Shown one piece after another: positions 35,361-44,771 of a DNA stretch of 64,000 nucleotides (the first letter of the stretch is position 1; the number at the start of each line of letters is the position of its first letter). The DNA is taken from the NCBI GenBank assembly GCA_041530395.1, contig CP136945.1, forward strand, positions 1,984,001-2,048,000. Reading direction: 5' to 3'. The translations under genes and the position numbers were made by a program. The DNA is from Thermosynechococcaceae cyanobacterium Okahandja (lineage in GTDB: Bacteria > Cyanobacteriota > Cyanobacteriia > Thermosynechococcales > Thermosynechococcaceae). The notes beneath the pieces were generated by a model, which was given only the letters and a program-made list of their open reading frames with translations, was not told the origin of the DNA and ran no database searches.

Positions 35361-36430
35361 CGCCAGCGCAACACTTGGGTTTTCATGGGGTTCACAAATT
35401 CCCGCTGCTCTTGGATAGCTTTGGCGTACTCCCGCTTAATTTGGTAGTACCACTTGGCCTGGTTATCCGCCTCCTTAATGAGCGTCAGGGGGGGATTGTA
35501 GGCAAGGCCCTCGCTTTGTTTGGCCACAATGCGCAAATCTTGGTTAATAAATTCGCGGGCAAAGGGAGCCAGCAGCGGCTTGAGGGGAGCCAACCACGGA
35601 AACGTCCAGTAAAACGTGGCCGTGAGTTCCGTTTGCTGCTCGTTAATGGGGGTCAGGGTAATTAAAAAGCAAAAGGTGTGGCGATCGGTGTAGTTGGTTT
35701 CAATGCGAATGCCGGGTAAGCGGTAGATAATTTCCACCTCTGGGTGACCGCCTAAAATGTGGTGTGCCCACGATTTACGCAGCAGGGGGTGCCGCCGCAT
35801 CGTAAAGCCGTAGGGGGAGGGGTCAAAGGTTTTAGCCTTTTCAAAGAGCTTGCCGCGGGTTCGCCACCACCATGCCCCGTGGACAAAGGGGGCGTGGGCG
35901 GGATCCATGAAGTTAATAAACACTTGGTCTAAGTGTCCCGGAAAAATAAAGGTCTGTACTGCTTGGGGCTGAGTTGTGGCACTAAAGCCGGGCACAAGGG
36001 GCACCTCCAAAGAGGGCTTAGGGGTTTGTCGATCCTTTGCGGGCATATAGATCCAGAGATTGCCTTGAACCTCTTGCACAGGATAACTGAGAACCCCAAA
36101 CTGTTTGGGATCAACGTCACTGTCACTGGTGAGGGAGGGGATAAGGGTGCACTGGCCATGCCGGTTAAACTGCCAGCCATGGTAAGGGCAGACCACGTTG
36201 TCCCCTTCAAAATAACCGTAGTGCAGTGGAATGCCACGATGCGGGCAGAGGTTGCGCAGGGCAAAGGGGGTGCCATCACGGGTGCGACCAAATAAAATTG
36301 GCTCCCCCAGAATCACCTTGGCCTTCAGTTGCCGTGGCTTTAACTGGACGGCGGGCAAGCCAAAATACCAAATATCCCGCAGGAAGCTGCCAAAATCATG
36401 GAGTGAAACGGTTGTGGTCGGTGTACTCAT
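35357..36430 (-). CDS. Rieske 2Fe-2S oxygenase (PaO/CAO/Tic55-like)
   Basis: 357 residues. Rieske cluster ligands C62, H64, C81, H84 (CPHRGIP, CPYHGW), then the mononuclear iron site D176, H179, H184 in FMDPAHAPFVHG. The DPAHxPFxH pattern resembles the pheophorbide oxygenase/CAO group rather than benzoate-type enzymes, so a pigment or isoprenoid ring substrate is possible. No C-terminal membrane helix. No ferredoxin or reductase gene adjacent. Its upstream neighbour on the same strand, 2 bp away, is the RNB-family gene. Confidence 0.85.
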   Translation of the reverse strand: MSTPTTTVSLHDFGSFLRDIWYFGLPAVQLKPRQLKAKVILGEPILFGRTRDGTPFALRNLCPHRGIPLHYGYFEGDNVVCPYHGWQFNRHGQCTLIPSLTSDSDVDPKQFGVLSYPVQEVQGNLWIYMPAKDRQTPKPSLEVPLVPGFSATTQPQAVQTFIFPGHLDQVFINFMDPAHAPFVHGAWWWRTRGKLFEKAKTFDPSPYGFTMRRHPLLRKSWAHHILGGHPEVEIIYRLPGIRIETNYTDRHTFCFLITLTPINEQQTELTATFYWTFPWLAPLKPLLAPFAREFINQDLRIVAKQSEGLAYNPPLTLIKEADNQAKWYYQIKREYAKAIQEQREFVNPMKTQVLRWR

Positions 36431-36432
36431 AG

Positions 36433-38715
36433 CTAGGCACGGGGGTCATCCTCAACTATCGACTCATCGGTTGACTCATCGGTCTCAAGGGCCTCAGCAG
36501 TCTCAGCCCCAGGGCCAAGATCCTCTTCGCTGGCTTGGGAGCCACCCCCCATGACCGTTAAGTCCACCTGCTGGCGGTAAGAGTCAACATTTTTAATCAA
36601 TACATCGACGCGATCGCCTAGGCGGTAGCGCAGTCGGTTCCGCCGTCCGGTGAGGGTTTGGGCATGGGCACGGTACTCATACCAATCATCCTTGAGGGAA
36701 CTCACGTGAACTAGCCCTTCCACATTAAAATCAATCAGTTCCACAAAAAAGCCGTAGGACTGCACCCCCGTGATAATGCCGGGGCGTACTTCTCCAATGC
36801 AGGCTTGGACTTGGCGCACCCGCTGTAGGCCAACCAGATCTTTCCAAGCACTCTGGGTTTGGCGTTCCCGCTCCTGCAGGTGGGCGACAATTTCTTTGAG
36901 GAGGGCTTCGATCTCCCGCTGGGTGTCGGTGGTTAAAACTTGCCAATTCACCTGCTCAAGGCAACTGGAATGGCCGAGGTTTACCCGCTCTTTGGCACGG
37001 GGACTGCGGCGATCGCGCCCTTGGGTGAGCAGGGTATGCAAAATCCGCTGGTTGACAATATCGCTGTAGCGCTGTAGCGGTGAGCAAAAGTGAGCATAAC
37101 CAGAGGCAAGCGCCAAACTAAAGTGGGGCAACGGGGTGACTGAGTTCGTCGCGGGTTTGAGGGTCTCCAGCAGCAGTTCTTGGAGCACCGGCGCTAGATC
37201 CGATGCCCCTAACTGGCCGAAAAACCGCTGCATATCTTTGGGAGCCACACTGGTGCTCTCCCCAAGACTCAGGGGTAAGTTCAGGTTTTGGCAGAGCTTC
37301 AGAAACTCCTGCACGTTCGCGACATCCGGCACCTGCTGCGTACGGTACAGCGCGGGTACCCCAAGGCGGACGAGGTGGGTGCCCAACAGTTCGTTGGCCA
37401 GCACCACTAAGCTCGTCCAAGGGGCGGGGGTCGAGAGAGGAATAGCGGTCGCCAAGCCCTCGTCGGCATAGGCTAGGCTTAGGCTCACCGCAGGGCTGAT
37501 TTCAATACTGCCCCGCTGCTGGCGCTGCTGGCTAACGGCGGTCGCCAACTGAATGAGGGTGCGCAGCCAGTCGCCGGAGCTATCCCCCCGAGCAAGGGTA
37601 TCAAGGACCTGCTGACTCTCCACACAGGCATCTACGGTAATGCGGCTGCGGTGGATGGTGTAGGACTGCACCACCCCAGCGCTGGTCAGATGAATCAGTA
37701 GGGAAATGGCGGCGCGATCGCCCCCCGGCAACAGTCGCACCCAAGTAAGTTCAGGGGGTAACAGGGGCACACTCAACTCCGGAGTTGCCAGCGTCATCCC
37801 TTGGCGGCGAGCTGCGCGATCTAGCGGGTCATCCAAGGGCAGTACCCCGCCCACATCGGCAATGTGAATACCCAACTGCCACAGGTCGGCCTCAAGGGCA
37901 TCCAAGGAAAAAGCCACCTGTGGTTCTTGACCGGGAGCCACAAGGGTAATGGTCACTAAGTCCCGCAAATCCTGTCGCTGCTCAAACTCAGCCGTTTGTA
38001 ATTGCTGGTTGAGGCGGGTGGCCGCTGCCTGCAAAGCGGGGCTAAACTGCCGCACAACGTTGTGCTTACAACAGATCAGGTCAAGGGCAGGGGCAGACTG
38101 GGCATCGGTGCCCAGAATTTGCCCAATATCCCCGATGGGCAGATACCCCCCCAAGGGATAACGGCGGATGTTCACGTGCACCAACTGATCCACCACCTGG
38201 GTTAAATCGGGCACGAGGTCATTGGGTTCAAGGGCAATTTCAAACAGGAGGCGATCGTCGAGGGGCGTGGCGCGAAAGCCGTGCTCGGTCTGCTTCACCC
38301 GGGCAATGACCGAGGGGTTGCCGCGCTCAAGAATCAGTTTGACTTCCCCTTCCGGCGATTTTTTACGCCGTCCTTCGCGGGTGACTCGCACCAGAACGCG
38401 ATCGCCATTCCAAGCGGTACTGAGTTGATTTTCCCGGACAAAAATATCCTCTGCCCCTTCGGTATCCTGAATGGCAAAGCAGAAGCCTTTACTAGAGCAG
38501 CGCAGTCGCCCTTCAATAAGACCATCGTCGCTGGCGCGGCGGTACTTGCCCCGCTCCTTCGTCAACAGGCCAATGCGTTCAAGGGCATCAAGGGCAATTT
38601 CCAACTCCCGTTGGCTTTGTTCATCATCACAGCCCAATTTTTTTTCTAGGGCCTTTGGGGCAACAAACTTATCTTCAGTGAAATTTGCAAGCAGGCTGGC
38701 AATTGTAAAATGCAT
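36433..38715 (-). CDS. RNase II/R (RNB) family protein, catalytic residues apparently lost
   Basis: 760 residues. N-terminal winged-helix and cold-shock-like RNA-binding parts, an RNB domain (~250-600) and a C-terminal S1 domain (~642-715: GEVRPGIITGVQSYGFFVEL). Family members are 3'-5' exoribonucleases. The usual Asp cluster LVTIDGEDARDFDDA is replaced by LVTITLVAPGQEPQVAFSLD (~253-272), and the Arg of SPIRxYxD is Gln in SPLQRYSD (545-552). The remaining fold motifs, such as LGIHIADVGG and LANELLG, are kept. I infer a non-catalytic RNA-binding protein, possibly like the cyanobacterial Zam protein. Ends directly upstream of the Rieske gene. Confidence 0.9.
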   Translation of the reverse strand: MHFTIASLLANFTEDKFVAPKALEKKLGCDDEQSQRELEIALDALERIGLLTKERGKYRRASDDGLIEGRLRCSSKGFCFAIQDTEGAEDIFVRENQLSTAWNGDRVLVRVTREGRRKKSPEGEVKLILERGNPSVIARVKQTEHGFRATPLDDRLLFEIALEPNDLVPDLTQVVDQLVHVNIRRYPLGGYLPIGDIGQILGTDAQSAPALDLICCKHNVVRQFSPALQAAATRLNQQLQTAEFEQRQDLRDLVTITLVAPGQEPQVAFSLDALEADLWQLGIHIADVGGVLPLDDPLDRAARRQGMTLATPELSVPLLPPELTWVRLLPGGDRAAISLLIHLTSAGVVQSYTIHRSRITVDACVESQQVLDTLARGDSSGDWLRTLIQLATAVSQQRQQRGSIEISPAVSLSLAYADEGLATAIPLSTPAPWTSLVVLANELLGTHLVRLGVPALYRTQQVPDVANVQEFLKLCQNLNLPLSLGESTSVAPKDMQRFFGQLGASDLAPVLQELLLETLKPATNSVTPLPHFSLALASGYAHFCSPLQRYSDIVNQRILHTLLTQGRDRRSPRAKERVNLGHSSCLEQVNWQVLTTDTQREIEALLKEIVAHLQERERQTQSAWKDLVGLQRVRQVQACIGEVRPGIITGVQSYGFFVELIDFNVEGLVHVSSLKDDWYEYRAHAQTLTGRRNRLRYRLGDRVDVLIKNVDSYRQQVDLTVMGGGSQASEEDLGPGAETAEALETDESTDESIVEDDPRA

Positions 38716-38838
38716 CGGTCACTCAGTAACGGGTAGCAACAACAAACGTGGACTGTAGCGATGGCGGCCAAAAGCGTCGTCAAAAGGCCATGATATTCAT
38801 GATGTAGCTTATCATAGCTAGGCTCGTTGCCACGATCT

Positions 38839-38869
38839 TTGTGGCGATACCCCCAATGTGTCCTATAAT
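38839..38869 (+). promoter_or_regulatory. Candidate sigma70-type promoter of acpP
   Basis: Perfect TATAAT at 38864-38869 with a rough -35 TTGTGG at 38839-38844, spacer 19 (long). About 100 bp upstream of the acpP start. The -10 box is convincing, the -35 less so. Confidence 0.4.
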
Positions 38870-38971
38870 TGTGTCGCGTTGATTCTGGGCACGAAACATC
38901 CTAGATTTGAGGAATGGCGATCGCCCGCATCATCTTTTAATTCGTCCATCCATTGAAATCTACAGGCATCT

Positions 38972-39217
38972 ATGACTGACTCTGAAATTTTCGAAAAAGT
39001 AAAATCTATTGTTGCCGATCAACTCAGTGTTGATGCTGAAAAAGTCGTGCCCGAGGCCAGCTTTGCAGACGATTTGAACGCCGACTCCCTTGACTCTGTG
39101 GAACTCATCATGGCGTTGGAAGAGGCCTTCGGGGTCGAAATTCCGGACGAAGAAGCGGAAAAACTGAAAACCGTGCAAGATGTCCTAGACTTTATCTCCA
39201 GTAAGGCAGCTGCGTAA
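38972..39217 (+). CDS. acpP: Acyl carrier protein
   Basis: 81 residues. Carries fatty acyl chains on a phosphopantetheine arm on the Ser of [14 protein letters not shown]. Highly acidic, typical ACP. First gene of acpP-fabF-tktA; fabF starts 5 bp later. Confidence 0.97.
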   Translation: MTDSEIFEKVKSIVADQLSVDAEKVVPEASFADDLNADSLDSVELIMALEEAFGVEIPDEEAEKLKTVQDVLDFISSKAAA

Positions 39218-39222
39218 GACCC

Positions 39223-40485
39223 ATGACGAAGGCTCACCAAAAACGGGTGGTTGTCACCGGCATGGGCGCCATCACCCCCCTTGGCAACACCCTAGCGGAG
39301 TATTGGGACGGCCTAATGGCCGGGCGCAATGGCATTGATCGGATTACCCTCTTTGATGCCAGTCGTCATGATTGCCGCATTGCTGGTGAAGTGCGCGGGT
39401 TTGACCCCACCCTCTACATGGATCGCAAAGATGCCAAGCGCATGGATCGCTTCGCCCAGTTTGGGGTGGCCGCCAGTAAACAAGCCCTTGCGGATGCTCA
39501 ACTGACCATTGACGAGAGCAACGCCACCGACATTGGCATCATTATTGGCACGGGAGTGGGGGGTCTGCGGGTGATGGAAGATCAGCAGGAGGTCTATCTC
39601 ACCAAAGGGCCGGATCGCTGTAGCCCCTTCATGATTCCGATGATGATTGCCAACATGGCCGCGGGGCTAACGGCCATTCACACAGGAGCCAAAGGGCCGA
39701 ACTCCTGCTCGGTGACCGCCTGTGCCGCTGGCTCTAATGCCATTGGGGATGCCCTGCGCCTGATTCAGCACGGCTACGCCAAGGCCATGATCTGTGGTGG
39801 CACCGAAGCTGCCATTACCCCCCTCTCGGTGGCCGGGTTTGCCGCGGCTCGTGCCCTCTCGACCCGCAATGATGACCCCCACCACGCCAGTCGCCCCTTC
39901 GATAAAGATCGCGATGGCTTTGTTCTGGGGGAAGGCGCCGGTATCTTAATTTTGGAAGAGCTAGAGTTTGCCCTTGCGCGGGGTGCCCGCATCTATGCAG
40001 AAATGGTGGGCTATGGCCTCACCTGCGATGCCTACCACATGACCGCACCCTCGCCGGGGGGGGAAGGGGCGGCGCGCGCCATTGAAGGATGCCTCAAGGA
40101 TGCCGGCATTGCCCCCGACCAAGTGAGTTACATCAATGCCCACGGCACCAGTACCCCCGCCAATGACAGCACCGAAACCGCCGCGATTAAACGTGCCCTT
40201 GGGGAAGAGAATGCGCGCCGTGTGGCCATTAGTTCCACCAAGTCCATGACCGGACATTTACTGGGGGGATCTGGGGGAATCGAGGCGATCGCCACAGTCA
40301 TGGCCGTTGCCCACGACCGCATCCCCCCTACAATTAACTTGGAGCATCCCGATCCAGCCTGTGATCTGGACTACGTCCCCCACCATAGTCGTGCCTGCCC
40401 GGTGACAGTTGCCCTTTCCAACTCCTTTGGCTTTGGCGGTCACAATGTCACCTTGGCGTTCCGTAAATTTTTACCAAGCGCTTAG
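39223..40485 (+). CDS. fabF: 3-oxoacyl-[ACP] synthase II
   Basis: 420 residues. Elongates acyl-ACP in fatty acid synthesis. Thiolase fold with the catalytic Cys in VTACAAGSNAIGDA, His in NAHGTSTPANDS and His in SMTGHLLGGSGG, plus NSFGFGGHNV at the end. The acpP-fabF pairing is the usual bacterial arrangement. The region between fabF and tktA is 38 bp. Confidence 0.97.
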   Translation: MTKAHQKRVVVTGMGAITPLGNTLAEYWDGLMAGRNGIDRITLFDASRHDCRIAGEVRGFDPTLYMDRKDAKRMDRFAQFGVAASKQALADAQLTIDESNATDIGIIIGTGVGGLRVMEDQQEVYLTKGPDRCSPFMIPMMIANMAAGLTAIHTGAKGPNSCSVTACAAGSNAIGDALRLIQHGYAKAMICGGTEAAITPLSVAGFAAARALSTRNDDPHHASRPFDKDRDGFVLGEGAGILILEELEFALARGARIYAEMVGYGLTCDAYHMTAPSPGGEGAARAIEGCLKDAGIAPDQVSYINAHGTSTPANDSTETAAIKRALGEENARRVAISSTKSMTGHLLGGSGGIEAIATVMAVAHDRIPPTINLEHPDPACDLDYVPHHSRACPVTVALSNSFGFGGHNVTLAFRKFLPSA

Positions 40486-40523
40486 CTGCTTGCTGCACAC
40501 CCCATTCGTAGAGAGAGAAAGCA

Positions 40524-42518
40524 ATGCCTGCGGTAACTCAATCCCTTGACGACCTCTGCATTAACGCGATTCGCTTCTTGGCAATCGATGCGGTGCAAAA
40601 AGCCAACTCTGGCCACCCGGGTTTACCCATGGGAGCCGCTCCAATGGCCTACGTCCTCTGGAACCAATTTATGCGGTACAACCCCAAAAATCCGCAGTGG
40701 TTCAACCGCGATCGCTTCGTCCTCTCCGCCGGTCACGGCTGCATGTTGCAGTACGCCATGCTCTACCTCACCGGCTACGATAGCGTGACCATTGAGGATA
40801 TTAAACAGTTTCGCCAATGGGGGTCGCGCACCCCAGGTCACCCCGAAAATTTTGAAACCCCGGGGGTTGAAGTCACCACTGGCCCCCTAGGGCAGGGGAT
40901 TTGTAATGCGGTGGGGCTAGCCGTGGCAGAAGCCCATTTGGCGGCTCGCTTTAACAAGCCCGATGTCAAACTGGTGGATCACTACACCTACGTCATCCTT
41001 GGGGATGGCTGCAACATGGAGGGGATTTCCGGTGAAGCCTGCTCTTTGGCCGGGCACTGGGGCTTAGGCAAACTCATTGCCCTCTACGATGACAACCATA
41101 TTTCCATTGATGGCTCCACCGATATTGCCTTTACCGAAGATGTGTGCAAACGCTTTGAGGCCTACGGCTGGCACGTGCAGCACGTGGCCAATGGCAATAC
41201 CGACTTGGCGGCGATCGCCCAGGCCATTGAAGCGGCAAAAGCGGTAACCGACAAACCCTCCCTCATTAAAGTGACCACCACCATTGGCTATGGCTCCCCC
41301 AACAAAGCCAATACCGCCGGTGTGCACGGGGCGGCGCTTGGGCCAGACGAAGTCAAACTAACGCGCGAGAATTTGGGTTGGAACTATGACCCCTTTGTGG
41401 TGCCCGATGAGGTGCTTGCGCACTTCCGCAAAGCCATTGAGCGGGGAGCCGCCGCCGAAGCCGAGTGGCAGCAAACCCTAGCCACCTACCGCCAACAGTA
41501 CCCCACAGAAGCGGCGGAATTTGAACGGCTACTGCGGGGTGAGTTACCCGCCAACTGGGATGCCAACTTGCCCAGTTATACCCCAGAAGACAAGGCGGTG
41601 GCCACCCGTAAGCACTCCGAACTTTGCCTGAACGCGATCGCCCCCAATCTGCCAGAACTCATTGGTGGCTCAGCGGATCTCACCCACTCCAACCTCACGG
41701 AACTCAAGTGCTCCGGTGACTTCCAAAAAGGGCAGTACCAGAATCGGAATATCCGCTTTGGCGTACGCGAGCACGGCATGGCCGCCATCTGTAACGGCAT
41801 TGCTCTGCACAACTCTGGCCTGATTCCCTACTGTGCCACTTTCCTTGTCTTTGCCGACTACCTGCGACCGGCACTGCGCCTCTCGGCCCTCTCCCAAGCA
41901 GGGGTCATCTACGTCATGACCCACGACTCCATTGCCCTTGGCGAAGATGGCCCGACCCACCAACCGGTGGAAACCCTTGCCTCCCTGCGCGCCATTCCCA
42001 ACCTACTGGTCATTCGTCCCGCAGACGGGAACGAAACCTCCGGCGCGTACCAAGTGGCGGTACAGCGGCGTAAGCAGCCAACGCTACTCGCCTTGACGCG
42101 GCAAAATTTGCCCAACTTGGCCGGTAGCTCCGCCGCCAACGTGGCCAAGGGTGCCTACACCCTCGTTGAGTGCGACGGCACACCCGATCTCATTTTGATT
42201 GGTACCGGCTCAGAAGTCTCCCTGTGCGTGAAGGCAGCAGAGGTGCTCAGCAGCAGTGGCACCAAGGTACGCGTTGTCTCGATGCCCTCCTGGGAACTCT
42301 TTGCCGAGCAATCTAGCGAGTACCAAGCCAGCGTGCTGCCAGCGGGGGTAAAACGCCTCGCGGTGGAAGCGGCCACAAGCTTTGGCTGGTGTCGTTATGC
42401 GGATGCCACCCTAAGTGTGGATCGGTTTGGGGCCTCGGCACCCGGCGGCGTGCTGATGGAAAAATTTGGCTTTACGGTGGATAACGTTGTAGCTAAAGCG
42501 AAGGCACTGCTGGCCTAG
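40524..42518 (+). CDS. tktA: Transketolase
   Basis: 664 residues. TPP-dependent enzyme of the Calvin cycle and pentose phosphate pathway. [18 protein letters not shown], the TPP motif GDGCNMEG...DDNHISIDG (quoted in part) and [10 protein letters not shown] are typical. Full length. It follows acpP-fabF on the same strand and is closed by a clear intrinsic terminator. Confidence 0.97.
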   Translation: MPAVTQSLDDLCINAIRFLAIDAVQKANSGHPGLPMGAAPMAYVLWNQFMRYNPKNPQWFNRDRFVLSAGHGCMLQYAMLYLTGYDSVTIEDIKQFRQWGSRTPGHPENFETPGVEVTTGPLGQGICNAVGLAVAEAHLAARFNKPDVKLVDHYTYVILGDGCNMEGISGEACSLAGHWGLGKLIALYDDNHISIDGSTDIAFTEDVCKRFEAYGWHVQHVANGNTDLAAIAQAIEAAKAVTDKPSLIKVTTTIGYGSPNKANTAGVHGAALGPDEVKLTRENLGWNYDPFVVPDEVLAHFRKAIERGAAAEAEWQQTLATYRQQYPTEAAEFERLLRGELPANWDANLPSYTPEDKAVATRKHSELCLNAIAPNLPELIGGSADLTHSNLTELKCSGDFQKGQYQNRNIRFGVREHGMAAICNGIALHNSGLIPYCATFLVFADYLRPALRLSALSQAGVIYVMTHDSIALGEDGPTHQPVETLASLRAIPNLLVIRPADGNETSGAYQVAVQRRKQPTLLALTRQNLPNLAGSSAANVAKGAYTLVECDGTPDLILIGTGSEVSLCVKAAEVLSSSGTKVRVVSMPSWELFAEQSSEYQASVLPAGVKRLAVEAATSFGWCRYADATLSVDRFGASAPGGVLMEKFGFTVDNVVAKAKALLA

Positions 42519-42565
42519 GGTCTGTGGTTGCCACCGCCCCACCTTTCACCGGAAAATAAATATAC

Positions 42566-42609
42566 AAGCAGGGTAGGGGGGCGTTCACTCTCTGCCCTGC
42601 TTAACTTTT
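42566..42609 (+). terminator. Intrinsic terminator after tktA
   Basis: AAGCAGGGTAG (42566-42576) pairs with CTGCCCTGCTT (42592-42602) over 11 bp with one T-G, 15-base loop, followed by AACTTTT. Positioned 48 bp after the transketolase stop. Confidence 0.75.
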
Positions 42610-42621
42610 CGGGGAGTCACT

Positions 42622-43023
42622 ATGCCGCGTCGTCGTAAACAATTTCCTTGCGGTCATCAAGGCTATGGCCAAGTGTGCCATCGCTGTGCCCAAGCGCAGG
42701 CGGTAAAGGCACAGGAAGATATCCTGCGGGAGCGAGCGCGGCTAGAGCGCCAAGAATGGCAGGCCACGTTTGCGGCGGATGTGATTGAACTACAGGGACT
42801 GCCTAAAACCATTGTCCTCAAAGCTCGCCAAGTGATTGCTGAACTGATGGCGGGCACCGACTATCGTCAGTTTAAGGGCAAGCGCCTGAACCACGACCGC
42901 AGCGTGATTAGCATTCCCCTCAGCTACGATTACCGCTTGATTTGCCATGATGTGGGCGATCGCATCGAACCCCGCAGTGTCCTCTCCCATGAAGACTACA
43001 ACGTCAAAAAACCCAAAGGTTAG
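42622..43023 (+). CDS. Zinc-finger protein with RelE/ParE-like C-terminal domain
   Basis: 133 residues. The N-terminal CGHQGYGQVCHRC (C10, H12, C19, C22) is a zinc-binding motif; a helical linker follows; the C-terminal part YRQFKGKRLNHDRSVISIPL, SYDYRLICHD and VLSHEDYN has the strand pattern and end residues of RelE/YoeB/ParE-type toxins. No antitoxin gene is adjacent, so a toxin role is doubtful. I recognise it as a cyanobacterial conserved protein (DUF7682-like from memory). It lies 9 bp before purD. Confidence 0.7.
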   Translation: MPRRRKQFPCGHQGYGQVCHRCAQAQAVKAQEDILRERARLERQEWQATFAADVIELQGLPKTIVLKARQVIAELMAGTDYRQFKGKRLNHDRSVISIPLSYDYRLICHDVGDRIEPRSVLSHEDYNVKKPKG

Positions 43024-43032
43024 GAGCAACCC

Positions 43033-44310
43033 GTGAACGTCATTGTCATCGGCAGTGGTGGGCGTGAACATGCCATTGCCTGGAAGCTGTTAGAGTCTCC
43101 CCAAGTGAGCCATGTGTTTTGTTTGCCGGGGAATGGGGGCACCGCCTGCCTCGATCGCTGCACGAACGTGGCCATTGAAGCCACAGATCTGGCCGCCATT
43201 GGCCAATTTGCCCAGGATCAGCAGGTGGACTTGGTGGTGGTCGGCCCAGAAGTGCCCCTCGCCGCAGGGGTGGCAGACAACCTGCGCGCCCTAGGGATTC
43301 CCGTCTTTGGCCCCGGGCAAGCGGGCGCACAAATTGAAGCCAGTAAGGCATGGGCAAAGGCGCTGATGCAGGAGGCCAACATCCCCACCGCTACCGCAAA
43401 GGTGTTTACCACCTATCCTGAGGCGATCGCCTACGTCCAGCAACAGGGTGCCCCGATTGTGATTAAGGCGGATGGCCTAGCGGCGGGGAAAGGGGTCACC
43501 GTTGCCACCACCGAAGCACAGGCGATCGCGGCCCTTGAGCGCGTCTTTGGCGGTGAGTTTGGAGCGGCAGGCCAGCAAGTGGTGATTGAATCGGTACTCG
43601 AAGGGCAGGAGGTCTCGGTTTTAGCGGTCACAGACGGTCAGACGATTGTGCCCCTACTGCCCGCTCAAGATCACAAGCGCATTGGCGAAGGGGATACCGG
43701 CGCGAATACCGGTGGTATGGGGGTCTATGCACCGGTGCCCTGGGTAACCCCCGCCCTCATGCAGCGGATTCAAACCCAAATTCTTGAGCCTGCCCTCAAG
43801 GGGCTACAGGCGCGGGGCATTCCCTACTGTGGGGTACTCTACGCGGGTCTGATGATTACCCCAGAAGGGGATCCCTACGTGGTGGAGTTTAACTGTCGCT
43901 TTGGGGATCCCGAGACGCAGGTGGTGCTGCCCCTGTTGGAAACACCCCTGATTGATCTGTTGCTGGCCTGTGTGGAGGGGCGGCTCGGCAGCTTTGAGCC
44001 ATTGCGCTGGCGGGAAGCCGTGGCACTCTCGGTTGTGATGGCGGCGGGGGGGTATCCGGAACGCTATCGTAAAGGGGATGTCATTACGGGCATTGGGGCG
44101 GCCACCGCCCAAGGGGTGCAAATCTTCCATGCGGGAACGCGCTGGCACGAGGGAGAATGGCTCACCAATGGCGGGCGGGTGCTGAATGTCACTGCCATTG
44201 CGGCCAATTTTGCCACCGCCAAGGCCAAGGCCTACGCTGCCGTCGAAGCCATCCACTTTGCCGATGCCTACTATCGTCGGGACATTGGCTACCGTATCCT
44301 AGAGGCATAG
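43033..44310 (+). CDS. purD: Phosphoribosylamine-glycine ligase
   Basis: 425 residues. Second step of purine synthesis, ATP-grasp. [51 protein letters not shown] and [19 protein letters not shown] are standard. GTG start at 43033 with TTAGGAG upstream. Followed 18 bp later by a small membrane protein. Confidence 0.97.
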   Translation: MNVIVIGSGGREHAIAWKLLESPQVSHVFCLPGNGGTACLDRCTNVAIEATDLAAIGQFAQDQQVDLVVVGPEVPLAAGVADNLRALGIPVFGPGQAGAQIEASKAWAKALMQEANIPTATAKVFTTYPEAIAYVQQQGAPIVIKADGLAAGKGVTVATTEAQAIAALERVFGGEFGAAGQQVVIESVLEGQEVSVLAVTDGQTIVPLLPAQDHKRIGEGDTGANTGGMGVYAPVPWVTPALMQRIQTQILEPALKGLQARGIPYCGVLYAGLMITPEGDPYVVEFNCRFGDPETQVVLPLLETPLIDLLLACVEGRLGSFEPLRWREAVALSVVMAAGGYPERYRKGDVITGIGAATAQGVQIFHAGTRWHEGEWLTNGGRVLNVTAIAANFATAKAKAYAAVEAIHFADAYYRRDIGYRILEA

Positions 44311-44328
44311 CCTGTTTACCATCCACCC

Positions 44329-44613
44329 ATGACTGCACCAACAACGCCTCTCCGTTGCCTGACGGGTGCCTGCATTGCCGGTACGCTGGGGCTGTTACTG
44401 TACCGCTTAACCGGGGCGATCGCCTACAGCTTTGCCAGCCATGCCGTCAGTCCCCATAACCAACTCGTCTATAGCCTGACGGTTGCGGTGCGCACCCTTG
44501 TAGTGGGGCTGTGTACCCTCGGCACCGGGGTATTTAGTATTATTGGGGTGGGGTTAGTGACGCTGAGCGTCCAGCTTGTGTGGCAACGTTGGACTCAGCC
44601 CTCCCAAGACTAA
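44329..44613 (+). CDS. Small membrane protein (DUF3082-like)
   Basis: 94 residues. Two hydrophobic segments (CIAGTLGLLLYRLTGAIAYS and [20 protein letters not shown]). The pattern fits the cyanobacterial DUF3082 family. It follows purD with 18 bp between. Function unknown. Confidence 0.7.
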   Translation: MTAPTTPLRCLTGACIAGTLGLLLYRLTGAIAYSFASHAVSPHNQLVYSLTVAVRTLVVGLCTLGTGVFSIIGVGLVTLSVQLVWQRWTQPSQD

Positions 44614-44617
44614 CCCA

Positions 44618-44646
44618 TTGCGCTTGTGTTCCTTTTTCGCTATTCT
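44618..44646 (+). promoter_or_regulatory. Promoter of tRNA-Lys
   Basis: TTGCGC (44618-44623), 17-bp spacer, TATTCT (44641-44646). Transcription would begin near 44653, 15 bp before the tRNA. Good spacing and near-consensus hexamers. Confidence 0.45.
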
Positions 44647-44667
44647 AGAAAAGCTGTGAAACACAAT

Positions 44668-44739
44668 GGGTCGCTAGCTCAGTGGTAGAGCACTCGGCTT
44701 TTAACCGATTGGTCCTGGGTTCGAGCCCCAGGCGACCCA
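44668..44739 (+). tRNA. trnK: tRNA-Lys (UUU)
   Basis: Full cloverleaf over 72 bases: acceptor GGGTCGC/GCGACCC, D-arm GCTC AGTGGTA GAGC, anticodon arm CTCGG CTTTTAA CCGAT with anticodon TTT, T-arm CTGGG TTCGAGC CCCAG, discriminator A. One C-T mismatch at the base of the anticodon stem. The 3' CCA is not encoded. Confidence 0.97.
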
Positions 44740-44771
44740 CTTTCGAGTCCGCCGCAGTTATGGGAGATTCC

